Position numbers and translations under genes: made by a program
Part shown: one piece after another, positions 21,175 through 34,398 of the stretch
Layout: each line of letters opens with the position of its first letter
Position numbering within the stretch: the stretch's first letter is position 1
Assembly (NCBI GenBank): GCA_030562195.1
Contig: CM060199.1
Location: forward strand, 12,358,338-12,422,337
Origin: Nipponacmea schrenckii
Taxonomy: Eukaryota; Mollusca; Gastropoda; Lottiidae
Length of the DNA stretch: 64,000 bases
Direction: 5' to 3'
Notes under the pieces: generated by a model
Databases searched by the model: none
What the model saw: the letters and a program-made list of their open reading frames with translations, nothing else
What the model was told of the DNA's origin: nothing

Positions 21175-22635
21175 TGGGAATTTGTATGCTGGAATCATCC
21201 AAAAGGCAGCTGAATGGACTTCAATAGTGGTTTATTAATGTTTTTTAGATGCTGTTATACAGTTTCCACCATTCTGACTTTCACTCCCATTAATTAATTT
21301 TACAGATTTTGATGTCACCATTGCAAATACAGTGTACTGCAAAATAATGTTGGATAAGGGAGAGTGTGGGATAACTAAAAAAAATTAGATTTTAATCATG
21401 TGCCACATGTTACTAATATATGTTGAGTTACTAAACATACACTTTTTATAAGAATTAATTCGCCTTTTATTGGAAATAATGTCGTCGTGAAAATATTTGC
21501 TTCAATTCTCTTTTATGTGTACAGTGTTGTTGTCCAACCTGGAGCAAATTTCTCCAACCTGGAGCAAAAAAATTCTTTTGCGTAAGCCGCAGTTTTTTTT
21601 CATAATTATCAATAATTTGCTTTTTCATATCCAGATAATAGTAATTGAGCATAAAATCTGATTGGTAAAATTCCATATTTCCAAATCATGACCCAAGCCT
21701 TTGACCTTGATCTTAAAGAGAGGTCAATGGTGGTGATTAATCTGCAGATACATGCACTCTTCAAACTAAAAAACCATTCACTTTGAATGGGATATCAGAA
21801 TGTTAAAAAGCACTGAATGTCACTGATACAGATAAATTTTTTTTGATTATCTTAAAGTTTAGTGACTGATTATACAGTGATGCATGAAGAAAGGGCCTAT
21901 TTAACAAATCAAGATACAGACAAGAAAAGTCTGTTTTTATTGCATAGTGAAAAATAATGTACAAAATGTGAAATAAAAAATTTTAAAAACAAATAAGTTA
22001 CTTTCTTTTTACCTGTAATTACAATGTATAATGTTGGATAAAATGATTATGCAATTGTTCTATTAATTTTTTCAGCTTCTATACTTTTGAAACATACTAC
22101 ATATGTGACTTCAGATAATTCATCACTTAATGTTAAAGCAAAGATATTTATACACATCAAAGTGGGTTTAAACTATAGCACAGCAGTTTGCTTTAGTTTA
22201 GGTAGTTATGGCTTGTATAGTTCCTCTATATTTGCACCTGCCAATACACAGAATATCTTATCTTTATCTTTAATTATAATAACCAGCTCTTTATTGTGGT
22301 TAATTCATAACATTTTAATATATAGCACTATATTGTAATTAAACCTTTGATGAAATAGTAATAAAGGCCAAGGTAGTCGGAAATCTGAAGTTTTTGTTGT
22401 TGGACTGAGACCTTGGTTAGATTTTTTGCTGTTTTGATGATTTCGAAAGTTGAGGCATTGGACCAATTAACAGGGTATGTTCGACTTTGAGCATGCAAAT
22501 TCTATATTAGATGAATGTTTAACAAACTTGACTGAACTAAATTGTGAGCCTAGTTATGTTAACTACGTATTTTTTGAGACCTTGAAGCTTCAATTTACAA
22601 ATATCACCAAACAAAAATTAGCATGGTTTGTTCCT
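21175..22635. other. Convergent 3' region of RNASEH2C and ATXN3
   Basis: No exon seen. It should hold the 3' UTRs of both genes. A minus-strand AATAAA at 22290-22295 fits as the ATXN3 poly(A) signal, about 340 bp beyond its stop. Confidence 0.45.
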
Positions 22636-25412
22636 TTATGTTGTACCACTTCCCTCTGATGATTGCATGGACATTTCTAAAGCAATTCTTAACATTTCAT
22701 CCTCATTATCTTCTTCTGAAACAAAACAAAATCTCTTTTAAATTTCAAATACTCAACATCTCATATCTTTACACTGTAAAGCTATTATGACTAATAGCCA
22801 TCACTCTTGTATCACACAAGTGTGTATATGCATCAACTTGATTGTGCGCTAAGAACTAATTTAAGCTCCCCAAAAATTGGCTAAAAAATTGGGGGCTTTG
22901 ATTGGCTGTATGTGCAAGCATACAATTCAAACATTGCTATATTGAAAAACACCTGTATTCTGTAACGGTGGCATTTAAAAAAAATTCTGTGACATGTGAA
23001 GGTGACTATTGTCTGGCAAGGTATTTAATACTGTTTGTAATAGCTTGACATTGTAATAAACAGTTCATTGAAATTAATTTCCCATATGGTGTAAAAGAGG
23101 AACAAACTCACACATGACACCTAAAACAGTTTGTTTTAATGCTGTAAGGTTTTTTGCGTAAAATTAATGTTAAAATAAATTAACCAATTATAGAGCCAGT
23201 CATAACAGTACTGTGTTATACACGCTTCTTTTGGCTTCCAGTCTTGGATTATGTAAGTTATTAAAATGAATATAATATCCAAATATTACCAGTAGATTTT
23301 GACTCAGTAGTATCTTTCTGACTTGTATTCGTGGATGGTTTTATAGAACTTGATTCTTGTGCGTCTGTGGTAATGGTGCTTGCTTTATTATAAAATTCTA
23401 GTCGTTTTCGACGAACTTCCTCAATAGAAGGTGTTTGAACTTCAGATTGATTTCCTGCACCAGTTGAGGGGCTGACTTCTGGGAGAGGCTCAATCACATA
23501 ACCTATAAAAACAGTTTCATACATGTTTTTTTTCAATTGGATAGAATATAAATGATTTCAATCAAAAGTTTCCAGTTTGCCCTGACAAGACCTAGAAATA
23601 AATCCTACTACATAAGAATGGTCAGTGTCTATACATTAAGAAAATCAGATTCTTACCTTCCATACTCATTTGTAGAGCCCTTTGAAGAGTTATGTCCTCT
23701 TGATCTGCAGCTTGTCGACTCTGTTGCAATGCATCTTGTATATTGTTACTGTCATCTTCTGAATGGTTGTCTGGGTCTACCAGTAGACTTGGTTTAACTC
23801 TCTGTACTGCAGGTATTAACTTCAGTAACTGATCAGCTTCACAATCTGGTACTCTTCCTTTTATAATAAATATGGAATATCCTATAATAAGGAAAGGTGA
23901 GAGATGTAATAATCAAATAATGATGTCCATTTCATACTGCAAGCTCAAGTTTTATAATAAGACAAAGGATTAGTCAACATAAATGATAACTGATATGAAT
24001 AAAGTCTCTCAGATTCTCTCCTCAGTCACACCCACCTTCATTATTTTCCCTTCTCAGATCTTACCTTCCTGTTGTAGTTGTGTTAAGAATAAAGAAAGGT
24101 AGGTGTCAGATATTAATTCAGGACCAGTAAGCAATGAATTTAAATTAAACCACTGATTTCCCAGTTTTCGTATCGCAAACCAATGTTGACGGAAATTACA
24201 GATAAAGGCCTTCTGGTTTCTGAAAGAAAATTGGTAAATTGAATATTTTTAGCCTGTAAAAGATTTTTAATTTGTTTTAAATATCTTAAAGGAATAAGCT
24301 TTAATATGTCAATAACACACAACAGTAAAGCTAATATAATACAATTTTGGTATTAGGTATTGGTTTCATGAGAAAGCCCTTAATGAATTGAAGAATGTAA
24401 AGAAGGCAAACTATAACCTTACGTAGGATTATTTCTAGCTTCTGTGGCTTGATCACTCGGACTGTTATATGGAATCATATCCAGCCCCCATACTTTTAGT
24501 GCATTGGATATTACTTGTACAGAAAAAAACCCACTGTCATCAAAATTACTGGATGGTTGCTGAAAATATATCATCAAGAATTAATAATCCTAAGGTGAAA
24601 AAAAATATGATGCATGTGTCGGTGCCTCTGAAAATCCGCCTTTTGTTCACTTTCAGTTTCACTAAGATTCAGAAGTCAATTATTTGATGACCATCTCAAA
24701 CAGTCTCAATATGTTTTACAAACATAAAAACCAGTAGCCTTATGTTTTTTTTAGACTTCTAAAGGGACTTCCAATTGAAATACTCAAAACAAAATATACA
24801 TTATAAGCTGTATAACTTGATGAGAGGGATGATAAGTATGTAAAGCAACCTGTAAAAACTGTTGATATTCGTGCGTATGAATGCCTCCCTCTGCCATATA
24901 TTCTCTCTCTTGAACATCAAGTCTTTCAGCAATTTGTGCCAAATCTACAGCTGAAAAATACTGATCTTGTAGTAAGGCATTTAAACAGTGTTGAGCACAC
25001 AGTGACCCTTCTTGCTGTAATCAAATAGAAAGAACATTTTAGCAACATAACACAGTAGGCTACATAGCTTTCTTTATACCTCTAAAACGTGAGATATAAT
25101 TTTTATAGGATTGTTAGGGTCAGCACAGTAGTGTTTTAGTAAATCTTATCGAGATCCCTTGAAATAACCAGTGTCATACAGTTATATGTATAATAATGAT
25201 AATGTTATAATAATAAGGAAAGACCATATAGTGCGATGGAAAGACTAATAATAATTATGGAAATTTCAACCAGGAACTGAGGAAGGCTACAACAACTAAC
25301 TAACTTTCTTCATAACACATTGGAAGATAAACAATCATTACAAACGAACAACGAAACGAATAATTTACATTTAGGAAGTACATTTTACCTTTTCGTGAAA
25401 TATGTGCTCCAT
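22636..25412 (-). CDS. ATXN3: Ataxin-3 (Josephin-domain deubiquitinase)
   Basis: Cysteine-protease deubiquitinase that edits ubiquitin chains in protein quality control and binds VCP/p97. Seven exons, in transcript order: 25389-25412, 24850-25014, 24423-24559, 24065-24219, 23657-23881, 23290-23502, 22636-22715. They give 332 residues and all junctions keep phase. The Josephin domain spans ~1-180 with catalytic Cys14 in EGSLCAQHCLN, His121 in QHWFAIRKLG and the acid/amide residue in WFNLNSLLTGPELISDTYL (Asn136). Three ubiquitin-interacting motifs follow: ~203-218 (IQDALQQSRQ), ~221-236 (LQRALQMSMEG) and a third in the last exon (MLRIALEMSMQ, ~309-325). EEVRRKRLEFYNK matches the segment before the human polyglutamine tract, but no Q-run exists here. 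The donor after exon 2 is GTTGCT (weak). It shares a 261-bp intergenic region with the divergent TMEM179B-like gene. Confidence 0.95.
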
Positions 25413-25673
25413 TTTACTAAATAATTTTTCCTCTTTTTTTTTTACCACTGTAAACAAACACTATTGAAGGGAAATAACTCTATTTTTTTTAAAGACTACA
25501 ACTAATTCTCAGAAAGAAATCAGACCACAACTGGGCCTTACTTTTTATGAGAGTTATCGGTTTCTATGTTTTGTTTGAGATTATCCAGCCGTTGTTACGC
25601 CCTCCAAAAACATAATATCTCAATAAACTTTCTTTTTCACTTTTAAAGTTGTTTGTGGCCAAACGACATCAAA
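25413..25673. promoter_or_regulatory. Short shared promoter region between ATXN3 and the TMEM179B-like gene
   Basis: Only 261 bp separate the two divergent start codons, so both genes probably fire from one bidirectional promoter. I see no TATA box in proper position for either gene. The sequence is T/A-run rich. This is inferred from gene spacing. Confidence 0.5.
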
Positions 25674-27581
25674 ATGAAGATTCCCGACATTCAGTTATTT
25701 GTCCAGGCATTGTTGTACTTAACCATATTTTTCCTAGGTTTTACAGTGTCAGTGCCCTTGGGGCTTTTTCAGGTTTGTACATTTTTTTTCCTTCCTTTTT
25801 TTCCCTTTTTTTGGCAATGTAGAGGGGTCCGTTGTAGAACTAGAAGTGCTGTTCTTACGGCGACCATTGTGTTAACTGATTTACCTGATCTTCGATCTGT
25901 GTTAAGCATTGGATGCTTCTAGATCACCTCGTTAAGGTATGTCCTTCCTTCTTGAAAACCTGAAACCACTTACACTGTGTGTCCTAGTTTAGTAGTTAGC
26001 AAACTCGGTTTATCTAGCCTGGGGCACTCAATGCATTATGTTTATTTTACATTCTAAAATTTTATCAACCAGTTTTTCTATTTTGCTATTTTGCTATCTG
26101 AATGTCAAAGCACCACTCAATGAGCGGAATGATTAATAATCCTTTTACAGTAATCTATCAAAAATAGGGGGATCTATCCTTTTTATTCCACATTAACTTA
26201 ATCAGATCTCCTAATTTAATTGTAGATGGACTTTGATGGGAATTGTATGTTATACGCTCAAATTACTTGGAAGAATAGCACATATTTTGTATTTAAAGCG
26301 GGAGAAAGTATCAACTGCCATTTCGTGGTCTATTTTAATGTATTTGCCTGTATTTTATTTGCTCTGGGAATGTTTGCATATTATGGATATGCTGTTTTAA
26401 GAAAAGATCCAGATATTGGGTAATGATAAGATCTTTTTTGGTTGCTGATTTTTATTTTCTAATAGCCTACACATTAATATTGATATGTTTTGCTCATATT
26501 TGCGAAAAAGGCACTTCGAAACTTGAATTTATACCAGTATGCTCAATTGCTCAGAGCATGCAATCGTTTTCATTTTTGGAGAAAGTTTTTTCCCTCTCCA
26601 TGTCCTTTTACTGAAGTCTGTTAATTTCTCTAAATTTAATACACTAGCTTCTTGTATCAAGATTTTGTTGACAAAAAAACGGACCAAATTTTGTTATAGG
26701 CCTACATGTACATCATTCTTATTTTCATCAAGGTCTCAGATGTGGGTGATGCCATTTGTATTAATCAGTGCTGTGATGTGTGTGGTGGAGTTTATAGCAG
26801 CATGTATTGTCAGTGTGGGTTATAAGGAGCTATGTAGCAGACTGGCCCTGATAACGTAATAAATTTAGGTACAGATTCTGTTTCTACAGTTTTCATTGGC
26901 TGCAAATAAAAGTAAAATGCCTAGTAGAGCTTTAGATGACTTACTATCTGATAGAAATTGGGTTTGAGTGGGAAATTTCCCCAAATTTTACTAGTTAAAT
27001 AGGTTGTATGGAGTGTTTATTAAACAGCTTATTGTCACTTTCAGGCTTCATTAGCGTTATCATTTTGATGTCCTCTTCTGACCTCTGCACATGATGACTT
27101 CTTTTTTTAGTTGTTCAATAGTAGCAGAAACAGCCAAAGTTAAAAATGATTACAATGGAAAACATATCATACCCTATCTTACAGCTGCTCAGGTTAGTCG
27201 ATCTTAAGACTCTCTCTGTGTGGGTACCTTTACCTTTGATTTGGACTTTTCTAATGAGGTTTAGTAATAACATCTTTGGATATAAAGACAGCAGGATGTT
27301 TTAAATGTAGCCATGCATATAAATTGAGGTGGTGAGTTCCAATCTCAGTCAAATTGCTTTTGGCAAATAACCTCAAATTATTTAGATGATCATTCAACTG
27401 AAGAGTTATCTTGTTATATTTTTTTCAGACTGCAGCATGGATTTGTTTTCTTTGTTGGGCTGTTCAGTTTGTTCTAGGTATTATCAGGTTTGTGCGAAAT
27501 CGTAGATTACGGTCTGGGGCTTTCAATGATTCAATCAATGCTGACACAGCTAAAATTGGTGATGTACAGCCAACAGCCTAA
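25674..27581 (+). CDS. TMEM179/TMEM179B-like four-pass membrane protein
   Basis: Five coding exons, 25674-25772, 26226-26419, 26733-26855, 27111-27192 and 27429-27581, give 216 residues (human TMEM179B 219). Four hydrophobic helices: ~8-30, ~67-90 (FNVFACILFALGMFAYYGY), ~103-125 (MCVVEFIAACIVSVGY) and ~168-188 (ICFLCWAVQFVLGIIRFV). Between TM1 and TM2 lies the family's G-x-C-x-LY pattern (FDGNCMLYAQ). After TM3 comes CIVSVGYKELC, matching CILRFGTRSLC of TMEM179B. Phases 0, 2, 2 and 0 join cleanly. The molecular function of this family is poorly known. Start 25674 is the only ATG that gives TM1 a normal N terminus. A UTR intron follows the stop. Confidence 0.8.
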
Positions 27582-27925
27582 TTGATATAATGTAAGTATT
27601 ATCTGTTGATGGGTAAAAATGTTAGTGAAAACAGTAAAGTATAGCTTGTATAGTTTCGATAATATTAAGTGGCCTCTGTATGTCTATGTGCATATATTTT
27701 TGCCAGAATAAAATATTTCAGATAATGAATGACTATTTTTATATCTCTGTAAGTAGGAGATTGTATATTCTGAAGAATTAACAATTAAATAATGTTCTTC
27801 AATTCTACTATTTTAGTTTAGAGTTACCTCAAAACTCATCAATTATTTTATTTCAGATATTATAAGATCTGGTGAGAGAATATTACAAGAAGTGTTCAAT
27901 CAAATAAACACTTTCCTTATTTAAG
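27582..27925 (+). other. 3' UTR of the TMEM179B-like gene with an intron
   Basis: A consensus donor GTAAGT at 27592 lies 10 bases after the stop codon. A strong acceptor (TTTTATTTCAG) ends at 27856. A short terminal exon carries AATAAA at 27903-27908. The junction is under 50 nt from the stop and so should not trigger nonsense-mediated decay. Confidence 0.5.
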
Positions 27926-29244
27926 TAGCAATTTTGAGTGTGTTAAATTTATCAGAGCAGCATATCAATATGTTACATTTACATTTATAGCTTTTATTTT
28001 TTCAATTGAACTTATGATATATATATATCACAATATTCCCTGAAAGTGCCTTGTATTACATTCCATTTTAATTGCCTTTTGATGACCGGTTTATCTTGGT
28101 TAAATTTTTTGTTTTTATTTTTTGGCCTTTTTTCGTTCATTGTTGTATTTAAATCATGTTAATGGTGAAGGCATGTGATAAGATTCATAACATAATTAGG
28201 AACAGTTTATCTTAGCTTTAGGTACTTTAAGAAGTAGTGAACATAATAAATGTCTGAATCATTCAGATCAATTACTACTTTTTCACCCCAAAATATAATG
28301 GACTGCTCTTTTTCTGTTTTGATTCAGATTGAGAAGTCTACATATACCTGAAATAAAATGTCATTCAATAGCGTTTATCAAATAAGTTCTATAATCTTAT
28401 TAAATAAGCATTTACATTATATAGAGAATTTCATATTATTAATTTACTAGCACAAATTATGTCATAATAAAAGGACAAAGTTATTTGAATATATTTTTTA
28501 TCAAGTCAAATTAAACTTAGACCAAAATTTCATTCCATTATTTTATAAGCTTCAAGTTGGGGTCTAACAATGGGGCTCTTGGATGTTGATCTTCATCAAA
28601 ATCAACCTAATGATCTAGCTAATCAGATTTTGGCCCCCTCTAGCACTCCAGTTTCGTGATAGGAACAAAAGGTGTTTTCGGTGTCTATATTTAACTAAAG
28701 ATCTAAAGGTAGATTTGGCGAAAGTAAAAGAGCCCTATGGTTAGACCCTCTCTAACTTAAAATTAACAGCTATAATACCACAGAGCTCAATTTCAACTAT
28801 AACTACCAATTTAAAGATTATAAATCTAACATTCTAATTCTTCTGAATTTAAACTATATGCATTTGCCTTTGAAACAATAATTTTCAATTTAGGCCTGTG
28901 TATTCTATGCTATATTTTCTTGTATTAATCAAAACTAAATATGAAATGTTATTGTGTTAAAAGGGAAACAGTTGTCTACCAGTTATCTTATGGATTTAAA
29001 TTTTAGCTACCTAATTCAACTGTCCTGAAAAGAGCAAGTATGCTCATCATTTTATAAGCTTATTAATAGATCTTTAAACACAGAATTCTGCTTATAGAAT
29101 TTTCCCTTTTACATCTCTTGAGTTTCTTGCATGTGTTCATTTTTACATAACAAAACTAGTTTATTGGCCAGTTTGAAATCAAATTCATGTTCAATTCAGA
29201 ATAAAAAGTGAAGGAAGCACCATTTTCAAGGAAGCTAAATATAC
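27926..29244. other. Intergenic, nothing recognised
   Basis: AT-rich sequence without supported exons or clear repeats. Confidence 0.4.
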
Positions 29245-29412
29245 ACTCAATTGATAATTCTTGAAATTCGTAAGGCTCTGTAGATATTAATTGATAATTC
29301 TTGAAATTCGTAAGGCTCTGTAGATATTAATTGATAATTCTTGAAATTTGTAAGGCTCTGTAGATGTTAATTGATAATTCTTTAAATTCGTAAGGCTCTG
29401 TAGATATTGAGT
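29245..29412 (+). repeat. Tandem repeat, ~49-bp unit, four copies
   Basis: Four near-identical units containing TTGATAATTCTTGAAATTCG and AAGGCTCTGTAGATATTAA, differing by one or two bases each. Confidence 0.9.
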
Positions 29413-29539
29413 TGAATAGCTAGACAACTGTATCCCTTTCAGAAAATTATTCACTTTACTTACATATTAATACAATGCTCGTTAATTTGCATAATATTAG
29501 TAATTTTTAAATACTGTACCTTATTAAAAAAATATAAAT

Positions 29540-30350
29540 ACTATTGTCTGTTTATAGAAACACCAGATATCACCCAATTCTTGGCTATATGTTGTACTAT
29601 TGTCTGTTTATAGAAACACCAGATATCACCCAATTCTTGGCTATATGTTGTACTATTGTCTGTTTATAGAAACACCAGATATCACCCAATTCTTGGCTAT
29701 ATGTTGTACTATTGTCTGTTTATAGAAACACCAGATATCACCCAATTCTGGATTATATTCTAGAGTAGACAACTGTTGTACTATTGTCTATTTATTAAAC
29801 AAAAGATTTCACCTGATTCGGGGTTATATTCCTGAGGGTGGTCCGCTGTTGTACTATTGTATGTTTATAGAAACAACAGATATCACCGAATTCTCGGTTA
29901 TATTTCAGAGGCTGGTCCACTGTTGTACTATGGTCTGTTTATAGAAATACTAGATATCACCGAATTCTCTGTTATATTCCAGAGGGTGGTCCACTGTTGT
30001 ACTATTGCCTATTTATAAAAACACCAGATACCACCGAATTCTCGGTTATATTCCAGAGGGTGGTCCACTGTTGTACTATTGTTTGTTTATAGAAACACCA
30101 GATATCACCTAATTCTCAGTTATATTCCAGCGGGGCGTCCACTGTTGTACTATTGTCTGTTTATAGAAACACCAGATATCACCGAATTCTTGGTTATATT
30201 CCAGAGGGTGGTCCACTACTGTACTATTGCCTATTTATAGAAACACAAGACAACATCTAATTTTGAAATATATTCCAGGTGATCCACTATTGTTATTTAT
30301 AGAAACCCCAGACATCTTAATCTGAGTTTTATTCCACAGATTGATCACCT
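29540..30350 (+). repeat. Minisatellite with 57-bp and ~80-bp unit versions
   Basis: The first four units (29540-29760, ~57 bp) share CTATTGTCTGTTTATAGAAA then CACCAGATATCACCCAATTC. Later units to about 30350 have an added CCAGAGGGTGGTCCACTG segment, giving ~80-bp periodicity, and are more diverged. The array has changed unit length part-way along. Confidence 0.85.
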
Positions 30351-30359
30351 ATTGCATTA

Positions 30360-31730
30360 TTGCCTGCATTATGATTTGCAGTATAAAAAAGGGTGGTGAT
30401 AATGCCCCAAAATTGAAAACATTGAATTTTGAAGCTTTTATAAATTTTGCATAATAAATGCCCGCACGTTGACATTTTTGAATACATAATATTGGAAAAT
30501 TGGACCAGTTAATTTTATTTTCTGTATAAAGCATTATATGTTTGTTGTTTGTATTACCCTGTTTATTGTTATTGTTTGTTTATCATAGTATTAAATCTTT
30601 TATTGAAAATAAACGAACACTATTTATCAAAACCTCAATGCTGTGGGGCATTTTCAGGTTTTAATCAATCGTCTGGAATTTTTTTTTTTTATTGTTTTAC
30701 TCTACATCATAAATTACAGAAAGAATGAAATCACTGACCATTACCCAGGCAACACAAACATAGATTAATAAGAAATAAAAACAGATAATTCAGCATGACC
30801 AACCGCCAAAGATGCTATGTCTTTAATGTAAAATGCATCCATTTGTAGAGATGTAAGAACTATTCAGTCTGATTCACGTGTTACTCGTATGTAAATTGGA
30901 CAAATGTCTTTAAGCGTACCAAAAAATGATTTAGCTATAAAAAAAAATACTACATTAGCACGAAACAAGTACACGTGCAAATATCTTCACATAGAAAATT
31001 ATCTTATTATGTTCTATGAAATTTATACAACCTCACCTAAAGATCTTAAAAGCAAAGTTTCACAGGTGTGAAAAAAAGGGAGATCTTCCAAGTGGTGGTT
31101 AATGACCAGATCGTGTTTGAAATGACTTGAATCTTAGTGACAGTTATTATTAAAACCATTATTATTATTCTCATAAATTAAACCTCAGTTTGTTTCGTTA
31201 TGATTACACCCTATAACAATGTTTGTTACCTGACCTCGAATTTCAGGTAAGAGCATATTTTTCTTTGAAGAATAGGGATTGTAAGGTGGGCGATGCTAAA
31301 AAAGGCAGTTGTATACTTTGGGTCGAAACCTTGTACCCTTTCCTTGGCAGCGAAACATTTTGACTAAACATTGAGGAACCTGCAGGTCCAGCTACCGATA
31401 ATCGAAATATAAAGTCATAATTTTGACTCCAAATAAGCATGAATTTAAGTCTAGTTTATTGTGAATGGTCATTGTTGTGTAACCGTTAGTATAGAAAATG
31501 TATAAGAACGAAAACAGCCATAACGTTCATTTCTAGACCAGACAAATTATCTGCGATTTACGTATAGTGTTCACATGTCTGTTAAGCCAAGAATACAAGA
31601 ATAGACGAGGTACAGTACCCAGTTTAATGTCCGATCAGGGATTATTAATACAGTAGAAAATAGGATCGATTCTTTCTTGTGATATTTATTAGATAAAATA
31701 ATTCATTTCCCATTGCGCACTTTTTCAGAT
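30360..31730. other. Intergenic or 5' flank, nothing certain
   Basis: No exon supported. An acceptor-like CTTTTTCAG lies just before the ATG at 31735, suggesting a 5' UTR intron for the next gene whose first exon may lie here. Confidence 0.35.
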
Positions 31731-31734
31731 CATC

Positions 31735-32187
31735 ATGACAACAATGAAAGTCCAGGTGATGTTGATATTAATCGTCATCCTTAGTTACCACTTTCAGTGT
31801 TCTGTTGCAGCGGATAAAAATATCATAAAAGTTTTGAGGGTGCTTCATAACCAACGACCTCGTACTCAGAATCAACTACCGAACGTTATCATTCCTAAAT
31901 CTAATTTTCAATCTAACAGTCCCGAAACACCGACCATGAATATCGCGTCGTGGCATGTGAAAATTTGGAAAATTGAACGATTGATTATGAAACGAAATTT
32001 AGATATTTTACGTCGGCTGGCGTACAGGGAAAAAGTTCTTCGTTCTAAAATGAGGCAAAGTGACATGTTATTGAAATCTGTGTTATTTAAACCAATCTTA
32101 TTGAGACCAGTTTATTTCATGTGCCATGGAACTTATCGGAAACTTATCCAGATAATGACAGTTAAGGACAATGTATTTTTGGTTTAA
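31735..32187 (+). CDS. Small secreted basic protein, unknown function
   Basis: A 150-residue ORF. Residues 1-26 are a clear signal peptide (VQVMLILIVILSYHF...VAA) with cleavage likely before DKN. The mature part is very basic, has one free cysteine near the C terminus, and contains a long amphipathic, Arg/Lys-rich helix-like stretch (~72-118) with many KR/RR pairs. I do not recognise a family. A splice acceptor 7 bases before the ATG suggests a spliced 5' UTR, and the C-terminal exon could also be spliced. It faces a second small secreted basic protein gene 2.2 kb downstream on the other strand. Confidence 0.5.
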   Translation: MTTMKVQVMLILIVILSYHFQCSVAADKNIIKVLRVLHNQRPRTQNQLPNVIIPKSNFQSNSPETPTMNIASWHVKIWKIERLIMKRNLDILRRLAYREKVLRSKMRQSDMLLKSVLFKPILLRPVYFMCHGTYRKLIQIMTVKDNVFLV

Positions 32188-32189
32188 AG

Positions 32190-34395
32190 GTTACTAGTGA
32201 GTTGTATGATTAAATATAGTTTAAACCGGTGTTAATACCAAATTGTACCTATCCAATAACTTATAATAAAATTCTCGTGTATGGAAAATGCAACTTAATC
32301 AGATGACAGATGTAGTAGAAATTTTCAAAGATTCAGCCTAATACCTAATCAACCCTGCTCTCAATTGGTTTCCTATAAAGCAAAAATGTCCTTAAAAGCA
32401 GAGACAACTTTACGGATGGCAAGCATTTATGCAATGCCACTGTCTAAAAGAAAATACAGACTGAACTAGAAAGTAGTTTTAATTCCTTTATTTTAATTAT
32501 TTAAATGAGCATAAACAAGTCCATGGGTAATTTTATGGCCTTTCTCTATGTTTTATGTTATTTTTAACATGATGTATTCAACATTAAATTCATCTGTAAA
32601 TTTGATTTATAGTCGAGTTGACAACATTGCCTTGTTCATATTTTCAATATGTCAAAATTTGGCAGTGTAGGTAACATGAACGTGGTGAAAAACCTGTCAT
32701 GTCTTAAGGGGCTTAATGCTTTTTTTAACATCGTGAAAACCCCTAAAAACAATGTGACAATTTATATCCTGACCTCAATGTGGCATATCTCAGTCGCACA
32801 TTACATCCGAGAAACTGGCAGTGTCAGACGTATTGTCGGATTACTGACACCATACAGCGTCTAATCAAACATAATTTATATAATGGCATGAAAAAATAGG
32901 TTGGATAAGCTCAATAAAAAGTAATAATTTCAGCATACAGTTCTAAGTTGAGAATATGTATAGCGAAGTTTATTTATTTCCAAGTCATGTTCGGCGTGTT
33001 TGGATCATAAAAACGTCACTTCAAAAATACCCAGATGATAAATTATAGAAGAAAGCTTTTTTTTCGAATGACACATTACCTAAATGTAGAAAGCTGCAAG
33101 GCAACCATACTATACGACGAACATCGATATATAAATGGTATTTTAACTGTCCGCTTTTATTCTTGATTGAAATACAGATGTGACGTTACCCTCTGATCTT
33201 TGTGGACCAATATCCAACGTATTGGTACTGCCTAACAACCACGAGCTGAGATCAATAATGAACTCCAAATATTGCACACTGGCTTGTTGTCAAAAACATA
33301 AGTCTCCAAAATAGGGATTAGACTGACAACTACTCACGTTTAATACACTCATACTTTATTCAGATAACTTATTTTGTTTCATCCATTTTAAGTTAATAAG
33401 AATTGGACGCAATGCGTAATCTCGAGAAACGATAGTGCACCTGTTTGCGATTTATACTTATGATAAGGAACAATGAAATAGTAAGGGGCGCTAGAATTTT
33501 GATTAACGTTTGTTTGTAAATAAAACTCAACAGTGAGCTGTTTTTTTTAATCTGTATTTTAAGTTGGTTACTGGGTCCTGGGTTTGTCACTCGGTCCTCG
33601 TTCAACGGTCATTATTATACTTATTGACCAACCTTCGACCCTTCACCTATACAGAAACCACATTGCTTATATTTCAAGTTCGCATTTTTTATTCTCGATT
33701 ATAAGCTTACGAATATCACTAACATAGAAAGTATATGTGAAGTGGGAAGAATGCATTCTCCCTGAGACCTAATGTTGCTTTAATGCTTTTATATGTATAC
33801 ATGTATTTGGAAAATCGAATAAATCGCACATATAAACTGACACTTTTATTATGCATTAATTTTACACACAGACAAGTATGTCTTACCAAGTCATACGTGC
33901 TTGGAATGCGGAACATAAAAATGAGATCCCAGTGTGATGAACATTTTGGTCCCAGTTGCACAAAACTCGATGAATAGGTCTGAAACTAAAATAATGTACA
34001 ATTGTGAGTAATGTCCTCCCTCATCCATGAGTTAAAACGTCCTTGTGTTTTGTACCGCCCTTTAGAAGAAGATTACCATTTAAAAGTGTAATATAGACTA
34101 AGATTAGTCTTCTTAAATTGTTATATAATAAGTAAATTCATACAAATAAGGCTGGGAGCGTTAACGATATCAAGACTGTTTTTTCTGTTCGTCCCTCTTA
34201 ACCAGTGATGCTGAGAGTCATACCGTTTGAAAACATGTTTCTGACAACTCACTATGTCCTAAAGATAGGTAGAAGAATGCTTATGCTGATAACGAACTGT
34301 GGTCATTTTTATCAGCAGTGACGTGTTCTTGAAATACAATAGAATACTAAAATATTTACATAAATAAAAAGAAGTATATACTCACTACCAGTATT
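32190..34395. other. Intergenic between the two small secreted genes, nothing recognised
   Basis: No convincing exon, RNA gene or repeat was seen. ORFs here are short and lack splice context. Confidence 0.4.
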
Positions 34396-34398
34396 TAT

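Noticed and set aside
22087..22338. 83-codon ORF with hydrophobic segments
   Set aside because: Lies in the converging 3' UTR region of RNASEH2C and ATXN3, with no homology or splice evidence.
31243..31440. 65-codon minus-strand ORF with protein-like composition
   Set aside because: No signal peptide, splice pattern or recognisable motif; within chance expectation.
33393..33977. Several 60-80 codon ORFs on both strands
   Set aside because: Overlapping, mutually exclusive, and without splice or domain support.
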